Assembly (NCBI GenBank): GCA_001600175.1
Contig: BCJC01000009.1
Location: 744,001-808,000, forward strand
Source of the DNA: Erythrobasidium yunnanense
Taxonomy: Eukaryota; Basidiomycota; Cystobasidiomycetes; Erythrobasidiales; Erythrobasidiaceae
DNA length: 64,000 bases
Direction: 5' to 3'
A model generated the notes under the pieces. It saw nothing but the letters and a program-made list of their open reading frames with translations. It had not been told where the DNA came from and did not search any database. Within the stretch, counting starts at the first letter, position 1. Each line of letters starts with the position of its first letter. This document shows positions 11,845 to 22,610 of the stretch, piece by piece. The position numbers and the translations under genes are program-made.

Positions 11845-12173
11845 GAGGTCGGGAAATTTAGTCAGCGTTCAGCTAGGCGGGGCCGATCCCCGAATGATTA
11901 GTGCAAGCATTTTGTGATCTGGTATCGGTTGTATAGTAGACTCGCAGTACTACAGCATTGAGACACTTCAAAGTTTGCTTTCTGCCTGGGGTTGTTACAG
12001 GAGGGCCTACAGACTTGCGAAACGCCTGAAGAAGCGCAACAAAGCAGCAATAGCATGAGTAAGCGAATGCCACCGAAGGGAGTTGATTTCCTCTGTTGGT
12101 TGAAATCCCTTAAATTTGGCAACACATACACTGCCAGCAATCCTGCCTACACAGAAGAAACATACTCTACACC

Positions 12174-13774
12174 TTACGCCCACCCTGAACCTGGCGGAGG
12201 TCCACCTTGATAGGCCGGTGAAGTCGAACCCCAGGCATTGTTCGCGCCGTTCGCAGCAGGGTTTCCCCATGCTGGACTTGTGTCGCCCCAGGCTGCAGCC
12301 GGTGCAGGGGCTTGTGCGAGTCCAGCACCGTAATTCGCCGCTACGCCTCCGTATGTAGGCGAAGTCAAGCCGCCGCCAAAAGGAGTGACTCCTCCGCCTT
12401 GAAGAGGTGGCATCGCAGGTCCACCATAGACTGATGGAGGTACTGGTCCATCGAACTCGCCTAGTTGCGGTCCTTGAGGCCCCAGAAGCTCCCTCAATCC
12501 GGTAAGTACATCGTTCAGCTTGTAAATGAGTGCTCCGATGCCCTGCAGTGACACATTGTTAGAATCGAGTTGCTGTAAGCCAGAGACAAAGGACCGCATA
12601 CCTTTTGCACGATGTCATCCACTTTTAGACTGCCGACACTTTCGATATCGAAATAGAATCTTGATGGTTTCGACTTCCAGTCCTCCCCTTCACCAGGCCT
12701 CGCATCGCGCTCATAACGTCCATTCTTACTGATCGGCCATTCTTTCTTGGGATCAGTCCCTCTTTCATGCCATAGATCGGTATGTCCTAATCTATTATGC
12801 GGGTCGTATTCGAAGCCGACTGCGCTGACAGGCGACCATTTTGCATGCTCTTTCGAGATGCCCTGAAATACAAATATGCAGGTGAGCTTCATCAAGTAAG
12901 CATTAGACCAGAGAGCTTACCTTCACGGCTCGGCACGTCAAGTTCAGCTCTTGCCCTTGCCTAAGCTTGCACAGGGTAATGGGAGACCCATCATCTGTTA
13001 TAGAAATGATTTGATAAGTGCTCAACAGTAGGTAGAGCATATGCCGCCTACCTATCGGCCTGCCAATTTCACCTCTAGGCAGTCCGTTTACGTCGGCACT
13101 GACTGTCAGATTGCGGGATGTGATCTCGAGGGTCCGTGATTCGGTACACCGGACATGTAGCGTGAGCTCGACAGAGCATTTGTCGCAGTAGTTCATGCAT
13201 GTGCAGTCCTGAATGTTCACAGTCCCGTCAATATATCTGGCTGAAGACTGCTGTGTCGGCTCGTGAAGAGCGTACCCTTGTCCAGTTGGGCACGTATCTT
13301 TCCAAGTTCTCGCTATTTAGAGGGACCATCCCCAGTCGATGAGCTATCATTTCGTCTGGCAGGACCGTCGTGTTCTCCGAGATCTCGACCATATCGATAG
13401 CTGTAGCAGGCGCATACATGTAAGTACGATGTAGCGATTGTTCCAGATTGCTGAAATCCGGCATTGTCTGCTTTTCCTCGAGTCTTTTGCTGCTTACCCA
13501 AAGTCACGACATCTGCAATGACAGCTCTTCGGATGGAGTTTGCAACGCTGATGGAGCAGTAAGGGCGTCAGTACACACAGAGTTACGATATTTAAAGCAA
13601 GACCAACGCCAGATCCACGCCGTCCAGGATGAAAGAGACTTTCTTTCCGCCCTGCCCACTGGGGCCAGCAGCAGCGCCGCCAGAAGACGTCGCTACATCG
13701 TATTCTGTGATCTTGACCTTGAGTTCACTGCCATCTACCGTGCTTGGGATCTGCTGCGAGAGCTGGGTCGACAT
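12174..13774 (-). CDS. RPB3: RNA polymerase II subunit RPB3
   Basis: Seven exons (13608-13774, 13498-13547, 13276-13400, 13052-13208, 12921-12994, 12602-12862, 12174-12542) total 1203 nt and 400 residues. The alpha-like core is clear: [52 protein letters not shown]. The zinc loop [11 protein letters not shown] carries the four family cysteines. [18 protein letters not shown] and [10 protein letters not shown] complete the family sequence. RPB3 pairs with RPB11 to nucleate Pol II assembly in the nucleus. The C-terminus is extended by about 110 residues rich in Gly, Pro, Ala and Trp ([17 protein letters not shown]), beyond the usual 270-320 residue length. The CPL1-like gene lies 222 bp upstream on the same strand. 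Confidence 0.95.
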
Positions 13775-13996
13775 GAGAAGGTGGTATCGATATGTACACA
13801 AGGAGCAGCAAGCTGGCCCACGGACCAGGAGTAGACATCTCAGGCCGATGTATACTATGAGCATGGACGGTCAACATCCTGCTACAGGACCTGACGACTT
13901 TCAATCGACGAGGGAGACTGCCAACAGACTTTATTCTTCCTAACGAAACGTCTACATACTGTACTGCTGCTACTAACGCAATGACGATATCACAAT

Positions 13997-14721
13997 CTAC
14001 AGAGTGTCATTCCTGCCGGAAGTCTTCCTCACCCGCCTGACCATCCCACTCGGTCCGCTTGACATATCGGTGAAGGCTATCTTTACGCAGGACTGTCCAT
14101 CGACGGCGACTTGGTATCCTGACAGACACGTAGCTGTGACAGTTACATACACGGTCAGCTTCTGCCGCTCGTGAACCTTGATGCAGGTCGAGCACTCACA
14201 GACAATGCACGTTCCGATCCTGCTGCACTGCACGCCGTTGGCGCCTTCTATCTCTCCACAGTCCTGACCAAGATCCCCAGGACATCCTCCACAAGTCTCA
14301 AGCTCCGTTTGTACCTCTGCCAGGAGAGTGAGACTCAGCCTTGATCTGCTCTGCTTACAGACCTCTTTTTGTGCCAATGACTTACCAACGCAGGTCAAGA
14401 GCTCATCTCCTTCGTAGATAGCACACAGAGCTTGTCCCTCCGGGCTGAGACGTCACAACACAGTAAGCTTCCAGTCCCGGCATCGTTCTTGTTTTAGGTG
14501 ACCTACCAGCTGGTGGTCACTCCGTCACTCCACTCGGTCATTCCTATCCGCGATACTGCTAGTCTGTCTTGCTCTGCTTCCCGCACGGCATCGTCTGCCC
14601 AAAGAGCCTGTTCTTCGTATTGCTGCGGACTAGGCAGAGCTGTAACGGCGGTTGATATGTAGAAGAGCGAGATTGTAATAAGAAGGAGTTGTCGATACGA
14701 GAAAGAACTGAATGTCGACAT
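13997..14721 (-). CDS. secreted cysteine-rich protein with CPL1-like domain
   Basis: Four exons (14507-14721, 14386-14444, 14200-14316, 13997-14133) total 528 nt and 175 residues. The start at 14721 gives MSTFSSFSYRQLLLITISLF followed by a small-residue cleavage region (STAVTALP), a good signal peptide; an in-frame ATG at 14811 would hide it. The mature part carries ETCGGCPGDLGQDCGEI, GVQCSRIGTCIVSTCLSGY and VDGQSCV. This spacing fits the CPL1-like domain, named for the secreted capsule-linked protein Cpl1 of Cryptococcus and found in many fungal secreted proteins. The STCLSGY part appears only once the intron at 14134-14199 is removed. The C-terminus ends in a basic tail (RRVRKTSGRNDTL). A cell-surface or secreted role is inferred; the host or substrate is unknown. 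Confidence 0.8.
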
Positions 14722-16003
14722 TGCCGTTGTGCTTGTTTGCTGTAGACTTCGTGTTGACCAGGAAGAAGTGAGTGAGCTGGATGAGCGAGATGCAAAGAAG
14801 ACAGCGGCCATGTTTTGATGCCCTCGAAAAGCTTGGATGACACTTTCTTCAGGCAGGCATGCATATCTTTGTTTTTGCCGGCAAGACGCGTCCAAGCCTT
14901 CACGTGTAGAAATAATTCAGGAACATCGACTAGCTGATGAAGTTGCACAGTCGTCTGCTGACCATTGGCGTATACCGACTTAGAACGACCGCCTCGACAG
15001 CCAATGCTTTTTGTAGGCTTGAATTCGCCAGCGAATCTTCCCCTTCTGCCGATTCAAGCACGAACGATGGTTCCACTGCAGGCTCCCGATTAAGTTACTG
15101 ACCAGCACCGACTATGGTATTCCATGCGCGCGAGAGGTCTATCTGCACGATTCACCACGAGCGTTCGGACGAGCCAGCGCCTCGATCAGCACAGATTGGC
15201 TCCATTCGCAAAGCCTCTATATCACCTACTCTCATGCTCCTCATGCGTCAGTCAGCAGGCCTTCTTCCTCTCTACTATTGTAGATCTTCTCCTTCAGTTT
15301 CCTTCGCATCCTCTCGCTCCCCAACCATGCTGCCCAAGCTGCACTCAGTCTCATAGTACATCGGGGATACTCTGACGCAAGACGTAAGCCCTGCCTTCCC
15401 ATGGCCTAGCGTCAATGCTCCTCGGCGATGTTTCATACAAATTCATAAAAGATTTGGACCCAGTGATGCTAGGAAGGACTCCGAAGGAGCCTCTGCCATT
15501 GCATGCCAAGGCTCTGGAGTATTCTCTCCACATGGTACAGATCAGTGTCTTTATGCGCACGGCACTCCTGATTGATGCGAATGCAAACGGAAGCATACAC
15601 TCGTATCTTTGTTACTTCACGAAGTAAGACTGGACCAGAGCACTCCGTCCGCAATCCCGCGCAACACACCAGACAGTCACAAGAAATATTCTCATACAAT
15701 AGATCGAAACGTTTCAGCAGATTGAGCAGTTAGAGCGATCCCGGCTGACCATAAATTCGAGAGTACACAATTACCGGGAATATGGGTAGGAAGATAATAA
15801 TGGTGCAGAGCATCTTGTCGTATGCATATCCCGTACTCTGTCTAGGGCTAGTAGCTCTTGTGCATTTCCATGACCTCTTTCAGCCCGATCACCGGTTGAC
15901 GTGGGTGTGTGGAAGTTCGCCTTTGCGCTTCGCTTTGTTTCCTGCTTATCAATATTTGCTTTCTCTATAAGAACCACCAACAACCCTCTTACATTACCTT
16001 ACA
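14722..16003. other. intergenic, possible unresolved small gene
   Basis: About 1.3 kb. A plus frame at 15415-15627 contains a fairly protein-like stretch (SYKFIKDLDPVMLGR), and a short frame from 15328 starts MLPKLHSVS. I could not join them into a convincing spliced gene or match them to a family. The last part presumably holds the promoter of the OM14-like gene. Confidence 0.35.
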
Positions 16004-17091
16004 ATGGCGCCCATGAGCTACGCAGATATCTCCAAGAAGAACCGAGAGGCACCGGAGGACCAGCCCAAGCCTGATCCTGGTCTGCTGGAGCATTCCGACA
16101 GCGATATGTCACACTCTGGAGCCAGCGACGACAAAGTGCACAGTGCGCTGCTACTGTCTACAGACCTGCCCCGGCGACGATATGCTGATTCCCCGCCTCT
16201 CTTTCCCGTTCGTTACGTTACGTGGTCGTAGTCGTCACACGAGAGGAGTTTGAGAACGATGTGCAGCACCTAGATGACGAGCAGCGCCGAGTTGCGCCTG
16301 TCTTCACTGCCGATGACGCCCTTCCCACCTCGGACGAGACCGCTCGCAAAGCCCAAGCTGATGCGCAAAAGGTAGAAGCGAAGGCCAAGCAGACGAAAGA
16401 TGCAGCAGAGGACAAGGCAAAGCAAGGCGCAGAGAAAGTTAAGCAGACGGCAGACGTCGCTGCAGACAAGGCGAAGCAGGCTGCAGGTACCGTCGAGGCT
16501 AAAGCCAAAGAGACCAAGGATGCAGTAGCATCCAAGGCAGAAGATGTGAAGGACAAGGCCAAGCAGACAGCTGCCAACGTAGAAGCTGAAGCCAAGAAGG
16601 ATTACTCGGCTGCGAAGTCTGAAGTCAAGAAGGGTGCTGCAAAGACCGAGCAGGCTGCCGAGCAAGCAGCTGATAATGCTGCCGAGACTACCAAGTTTGA
16701 GTACGATGCGCTCTCTAGCCAGGCTAAGGCTGCCTACAATAAGATGAGCAAGGAGGTAAGCATACTCTCGCCGGCTTGGGTAGGCGCACACTGAAAGCTG
16801 AGAACACGAATGCAGGCCCGTCAGGACTGGCACAAGCTTTCGAAGGAGTCCAAGAAGCGATGGGAAGAAGCCAAGAACAGCGAGGCAGCCAAAGAGCTCC
16901 AGAAGCCAGAAGTATGGGGATCTCTTCTCGGGGTCACAAACCTGGCCCTACTTGGAGGTGTTGCGTATGTCGCAATCTCTAACTGGAACAAGCCAAGATG
17001 GGACAGAAGAGTCGTATCCGCTACGGTCATCGGTTTGGGAACGTGGTTGTGCGTCTTATATACACTCTCGATTTTTACAGATGTTAGCTGA
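16004..17091 (+). CDS. OM14-like mitochondrial outer-membrane protein with Lys/Ala helical repeats
   Basis: Three exons (16004-16142, 16232-16755, 16816-17091) give about 313 residues. The start MAPMSYADISKKNREAP resembles the SYAD(A/I) start of fungal OM14-type proteins. The middle (about residues 75-200) is a long amphipathic helix built from irregular Lys/Ala/Glu repeats (AKQTKDAAEDKAKQGAEKVK, AKAKETKDAVASKAEDVK), similar to LEA-type helices. The C-termin part has WGSLLGVTNLALLGGVAYVA and SATVIGLGTWLC, two membrane helices joined by a conserved-looking NWNKPRWDRR loop. OM14 in yeast is an outer-membrane receptor for cytosolic ribosomes. The 3' end is uncertain: the frame stops at 17091, but a further intron could add the hydrophobic GAGLLYIAVYKG encoded near 17098-17133. 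Family assignment is tentative. Confidence 0.55.
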
Positions 17092-17686
17092 CAATTGGTG
17101 CCGGCTTGCTATACATAGCGGTCTACAAGGGTATGCTGAGATGGTAGCTCTTAGGTGAGCATTCATGCTGACATGCTTCGTTCCTTCAGATGGTTGATCC
17201 CTCAAACCGACGCAGTCAAGCAGAGAAGGAGCTAGATGCAAGAGGTGAAAGACGATAGCTAGAGAGGAAGTACTGAATATCGCTAGCATATACAGACAAA
17301 TCCCTTCACACGGAGCTTCATTAATGCGTGCTCGCTTGTCTTACCAGCCTTTCAGGCAGGAGGAACAGGCGAGAATAAGCTAGCTTTCTTGTAATATGTC
17401 TTGTATCAATTATCTGAATGTTGAGTACGACAAAGCAGATATAAACGCAAACCTGCTGTACACCACGCCCGGTATTCTCGGCTAATACGGAATCGCTTGC
17501 TCAGAATAGAGTGGTATCTTTGATACCTTTCACAAGTCATAAGTAATCTGTAGGAAAGTTATGCTGCCTTGCCCCCGTATCTTTGTGGTCTTGCCAAGAA
17601 CGCGTGACGCAGGCTGTGCCTTTGCAGTTTGTCTCGAGCAGCGAAGTCTGACGCTCCTTGCTTCTGCACCAACTCATACTATAGTC
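17092..17686. other. intergenic upstream of the SIMPL-domain gene
   Basis: About 600 bp. It may include a third transmembrane exon of the preceding gene near 17093-17140. An ATG at 17561 is in frame with the next gene and could add 42 residues. Confidence 0.4.
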
Positions 17687-18525
17687 ATGGCGAGTGCATC
17701 GAAATCAACAACCATAATCAACGTCTCTGGCGAGAGTACCATCTATCGCTCAGCAGAGCGTTGCGAGGTGTCCCTGCGTATCAGCCATACAAGCACCGAC
17801 CAAAGCGACTGCTTGAAGCGCGTGACGAGCTTGACAAATGAACTATCTACACATCTCAAGACTCTAGCACCTAAAGATAAGCAGGGACAAGCAACGAGTA
17901 ATGCGCCCGTCACGTGGTTCGAGATGTCGAGCCTCAACTCTACGAGCTGGATACCGAATGAATACTCACAACCTCGTACTGGTAGGCAGGACAAGGATAA
18001 AGACAAGGAGGAGCTGAAGAGGAGATACCGTACCGTCACGGACTTCAAGGTCAAGTTCAGAGACTTCAAGAAGCTTAGCGAGGTGTTGGGAGATCTAGGA
18101 GTAGGTCCTCATCGTGCTCGCAGTCCTTGTATGAAGCTAATGCTGAAGACCCCGAACAGAAACGCGAAGATGTCCATGTAGTTAATCTGTCATGGCTTCT
18201 TACGGACAAGACGCGAGAGGCATTCCAGACCCAAGCTCGTCAGGGAGCTTACAACGATGCTCTTCGCAAAGCGACAGACTACTCGCAGATGATCTCGGGA
18301 GGGGAAAAAGGCGAACTGCTATGTACCGAGATCAACGATGGGCATTCTGGAAGCGTGCTGAGGAGCATGTATGCGGCTGGCTCCCATGCAGGAGCGAGAC
18401 CGATGATGATGGCTGCTAGAGGCGGAGGGGGCGCGGTGGAAGAAGAGGACGAGACTATCAATTTTCAGCCCAAGGAGGTGGGAATCAGCGCCAATGTCAA
18501 CTGCAGATTCGAGCTTAGAGCTTGA
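17687..18525 (+). CDS. SIMPL (DUF541) domain protein
   Basis: Two exons (17687-18100, 18160-18525) total 780 nt and 259 residues. The beginning INVSGESTIYRSAERCEVSL is the characteristic first strand of SIMPL proteins. It is followed by a helix (CLKRVTSLTNELSTHLKTL), strands YRTVTDFKVKFRDF and LSEVLGDLG, and after the splice HVVNLSWLLTDKTREAF and the helix DALRKATDYSQ. SIMPL domains are common in bacterial periplasmic and cell-surface proteins; the animal member SIMPL/IRAK1BP1 acts in IL-1 signalling. No clear signal peptide is present from the 17687 start. An upstream in-frame ATG at 17561 would add a hydrophobic, Arg-containing leader that could be a targeting sequence. The biochemical role in fungi is unknown to me. 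Confidence 0.75.
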
Positions 18526-18908
18526 AGAATATATCGACGGAGAGGGACTAGAGGGATAGCGCGTGAAGGAGTTATCTGAGATTGGAAGTCTGAATGAAGG
18601 CGCTGCTCGAACTCAAGTTGAGATGTTGTGATCGATTATAGATGATAAGAAGATATACGAGACAAGGATACAAACTTTCACTCCACTTCCCCGGTTCACG
18701 CAGTCGCTCCTGCTCTTTCCCTGTCGCTCGATGTACAAATTTACATTCGTGTCCAGGCCGTTGTACGAGATATCTGTTTTTATATAGTTAAAGGTTTGCT
18801 GAACAACTACAGTGCGGTTGCTTTGCTATGGTAGTCCAAATCTCGAGTCCAGAAACAAGCTGAGACGAATTGTGGGAAGACCGCTCGATGATGCGAAGTT
18901 GCGTCCGT
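18526..18908. other. intergenic between convergent genes
   Basis: About 380 bp of AT-richer 3' flanking sequence shared by the SIMPL gene and the Cys/His-rich gene. No coding signal is seen. Confidence 0.4.
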
Positions 18909-19389
18909 TTAGCGAGAGGTTACTCGAGAGAGACCTTCTCCGTCGTTGAAAGCTCTAGGAGCAGGCCTGTGCAAGTGTCGCGTCAGTCAAAAGGTCTTGC
19001 TCGCTTATCGCTCATTCCGGGAAGCGGAGACGAGCGCTAGTTTTGAAATACTTACTTGTGGACGAAGCAGTATGGACCACCAGACTGCTGTCTGGCTCTA
19101 GAGCAGCTGTGTACGTTGCAATATACAGTATCAGTATTCCTTCGCTATTTGAACGGAGATTGGCGATGAGACCAGCCCAAACTCACGAGTCGACGATGCA
19201 CTCGTGCTCTTGGCACAGGAGGGAGGCGCCATTCGTGGGTTTTCCACAGAGCGTTGAACCTCCTGTCGAGTCTAACTTGCGGGCGTGGCAGTTGAGAGCG
19301 CGGCCTGTCATCGATTTAGACCTTCAATCAGCGCCCCATCATTGCCGGCTGTCACCAGCCAAACATCGTAGCGTACTTGGCGAAGACAT
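18909..19389 (-). CDS. 81-residue Cys/His-rich small protein, four exons
   Basis: No single frame reveals this gene. Exons 19356-19389, 19187-19304, 19056-19091 and 18909-18966 sum to 246 nt and all phases fit. Introns begin GTGACA, GTGAGT and GTAAGT. The protein runs MSSPSTLRCLAG, ALNCHARKLDSTGGSTLCGK, SLLCQEHECIVDS, GGPYCFVHK and ends in a short polar tail. Cys and His are spaced as if to bind one or two metal ions (C..C..C..CxxHxC..CxxH), reminiscent of fungal and plant CxxH.C small zinc modules. No signal peptide or membrane helix is present, so it is probably intracellular. I cannot name a family. Confidence comes from the clean phase and donor pattern and the biased Cys/His placement. 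Confidence 0.6.
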
Positions 19390-20088
19390 TGTGCGCTTGT
19401 AGACGAAGTAGATGTGTAGATGTAAGAGTAGGCTGCAAGTAGCTGTAGTCAGATGAAACGTAAGAGCTGCATCGCCTTAGTTTTATTCTAAAATCAGCAA
19501 CCCCGCTATTTCGACTTTCGTCTCCGCAATTTTCATTTCTGTATCTCTCGCGATCGATTTGTCATCCAGCTAAATCGCTTTGACTAGAAGTACGGAATGC
19601 AGGTAGACTTCCTGCACACTGCTAGGCGTTCGTACAATCCGCCGTACTTCGTCAGAGCGAACATCTTTGAACATCGCTGTCCGTTGTAGGTGACGAAAGT
19701 ACTGTTGCGAAGTATTCGTTGACTCCGAGTGCTTCCATTATGATGCTAGTATCGTGCTGACTGTGAAGCTAGAGAGTGCGGGAAATCGTAAAGACCAAGC
19801 GTCGCGAAGCAGCAGTCCAAGCTGCATATCCGCGATCTATCGAAAGCCCGTGCAAATAACCTGAGAGGTACCCTCGAAAGAAGCTGGCCAGGTAAGGTAT
19901 TACGCAGACTTAAACACTATAACCGCTATTGCTATACCTCATCACTCCCAATGCGAGTCTACAAAGTACTGGCTATATATACCGAAAGCTGGTATTACGA
20001 ACACCTCAACACTGTTTCTTTTGTCCGTACAACTTTCACAACTCCCAACTGCTCGCCTATACACTGCTATTCCTCCTCTTCACACTTC
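19390..20088. other. intergenic, 700 bp
   Basis: Lies upstream of the small Cys/His gene and downstream of permease copy A. Small plus-strand frames at 19929-20215 overlap the permease 3' region and look like chance. No gene is supported. Confidence 0.4.
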
Positions 20089-22081
20089 TCAGTATACATA
20101 TCGGAAGTTGATATTCTCATACTCCGTTTCGTCGCGCATACCAGCTTCGTTCGCTTTCACTTTGTCTGCTGGTCCGTACTTGCGATCTCTTGAACGATTC
20201 GACCAAACCATGTAGCCCCATAGCATAAGGTGCGTAACGAGCTTGACGGAGTATCCGACAAGAAGACCGATTGAGGCACCGATGTACCTCGGAGCCTGGT
20301 CAGCTTTGACAACGAAGGGGCCCTGCAGGAGTGTTTGGACAGTCAGCTGGTGTCCCAAAGACGAGAAGGCACATGGCTATTTACTGCAAAATTTCCCCAG
20401 CAGTAGGCTATACCGACAAGTATACATTAGCTTAGTGTAGGATATCTGATGTGAGTTTGTTCTCGCACCTGTAAAGATCATACCAGAAGCGAAAGAGCGG
20501 TGTGTATAGCCACCCATGTTACTTGAGATGGTCATCAAAGACACGTTGAAGCCAACGCTTTGAGCATTGACGAGCCAGAAAGAGACGAGACGGCCCCATG
20601 TGTTTGAGCGGGGAAGGAAAGCTGTGAGGGCGGCGCATACGACACACAGAACGTTGGCTACGGTTGCGACAGCCAAGCGGGAGTTTTTGACATTGAGCAT
20701 GACAGTACCAGCGATCAGAAGTGCGATGATCTGTGTCGCATCTCCAACGCTCTTCAATTCCGTCGTCTTGGTGGTGGAGAAGCCCATGTCTCGGATGATG
20801 ATGGTGGAGAAAGAGTTGACAACACCGTTAGGAACGGCGGCCGCGAAGACGCAAATCCATAGTAGAATGACCTTGGGGTCATAGAAGGAGAGTATAGCTT
20901 GCTTCTTGTTGAAGTGCTTGTTCTTGACGCCGATCTCGTTTGATGCGACACGCTTGACTGCGATAAGTCTTTGTCGATGCGAAAGATGATAGGCGTTGGC
21001 GGGCGAATCAGGAAGAAGGAAGAAGATGATCAAAGACCATAGCATCGTAGCTCCTCCCAAAATGTAGAAGACCAGCTGCCACTTTGCTGGATGAACCTCG
21101 GCAGGAAGTTTACTGATTCCAGTAGACATGTAGCTTCCGACAATACCGCCCCATCCAAGGGAGGAGTACCAGATACATTGTCGCAGCGGGACCTAAAAGT
21201 CACGAACTAAGTATGCAGATCTGTTTACGTAGTCGCTGCCTTACCTCGCGTCTTGTATACCACATAGCAGTCATAAGTGTCATCGCAGGTGTGGCAGCAG
21301 CTTCGAAGAAACCCATCAAGACTGTGAAGATAGGAATAATCGTGTAAGCGATACATCCATTTAAATCATGCATGTCGTAGCGCACATCTGACCAGCATCG
21401 CGGTGCTATAAGTCCGGCATTGTGTCAGAAGGATGACCAGCATGCCCCAGATCAGGACAGAGATTCCGAGCACTCGCGGTGCCCTGAACTTGCCGATAAG
21501 GAAACCTGCAGGATATTGGCCGAAGAACTAGATAACAAGGTAAGTAAAGGCAAGACATGACTTCGCTCGGCATAGCATCTAGCAGCCTTTGCACTCACGT
21601 AACCAGCATACACCATTGCAGAGAGGTAGTTGAACTGGTTGCCAGCCAGTCCAAGGGCTTTCTGATAGCCGAAGAGGTTGGCATAATTCAGAGCAGTACG
21701 GTCCATAAATTGCAATCCTTGGGTGATCAAGAACATTGGCATGATGAGAGCATCGATCTTCCAGCGGACGCGGGTCATCTGTGGAGATCAAGGATCATCA
21801 GCTTTAGTATAACGCGCAGATTGGCCATTTCCTCGCCTCTTGAGGGCCGAATTCCATGTTCTGGCCCTCTACGTATTCTTTATAGCCGACTGCATCTTCC
21901 TGTTTTACAAGCATGTCAGTCGAGAGCCACAGCAAGGCTGATCGCATTTTTCACCTACCTCAGCAATTGCGTCGAGACGAGGAGCATGTGCGGGTTGCAC
22001 TTCGCTCTTTGTCCCATATTCGCTCCTCGAGTCGGCGGACTCTAGCTGCTCAAGCTTCGTCTTCGAAGCATTCTGATCCAT
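20089..22081 (-). CDS. ACS-family (Dal5-type) MFS permease, copy A
   Basis: Eight exons: 21959-22081, 21837-21899, 21599-21778, 21386-21527, 21245-21321, 20469-21192, 20385-20407 and 20089-20322. They total 1566 nt and 521 residues, normal for the anion:cation symporter family of fungal allantoate, nicotinate, pantothenate or biotin permeases. Visible signatures are RVRWKIDALIMPMFLITQGL (helix 1), FMDRTALNYA, the conserved FFGQYPAGFLIGKF, FFEAAATPAMTLMTAMWYTR, LRQCIWYSSLGWGGIVGSYM, the central loop PDSPANAYHLSHRQRL, and C-terminal GNFA...GPFVVKADQAPRYIG. It sits in the plasma membrane. Compared with copy B it has two extra introns in the last third, one leaving a 23-nt exon (20385-20407). The exon ending at 21837 has a GC rather than GT donor. 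The substrate cannot be read from the sequence. Confidence 0.88.
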
Positions 22082-22610
22082 ATTAATGGCGACGGGGTCT
22101 CTCAAGAATGGGGCACAAGTTCCAGAGACGTGAGGTCAGGAGGCAGAGAAGAAGAGAAGAAGAGTAGAGGCGACGAGGGGTATACATTATGCTCTGGGGC
22201 GGCGTGGGTGAGTTTTCCGAAACCCAGACGGCATCTCGAGAACGGCATCTACGACATATCCGGGACATGCAACCACCGAACGCTGTGGTAGCTGGGACCC
22301 CATCTTGATTTATCAGTTCTTCCTCATGACTAAAAGAAGACACCGCGGCTTCTTCTGAAGACAACCTAAAGTCGGTTCATCAAGTCGCCGGAGCGCTTGA
22401 TAACGCAGTCAACTGCAGCAGGTTGTCCCACACATACTCTCATCACTGCGATTCAGCGTACACATCAAGCTACTACTACTATATACAAGAAAGGTCATTC
22501 CTATGGTCATGCCTCTGTCCCTATAGCCTCTTTTTTCCTGCTGCAACACGAAAGTCGCGGACTGTTGACTGTCCGATCACTGCACCTGTCTTTCTCCTAC
22601 TTTCTCTAGA
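22082..22610. other. intergenic between tandem permease copies
   Basis: About 530 bp serving as promoter of copy A and 3' flank of copy B. It contains short pyrimidine runs and a TAC repeat near 22468-22484. No gene is supported. Confidence 0.4.

Noticed and set aside
15415-15627. 70-codon plus frame with SYKFIKDLDPVMLGR
   Set aside because: Protein-like, but I could not connect it to a start and stop with sensible splicing or to a family; noted only under the intergenic entry.
19043-19402. 119-codon plus-strand frame
   Set aside because: It is antisense to the four-exon Cys/His gene, whose phase and splice sites are coherent; the plus frame has no domain and a random-looking composition.
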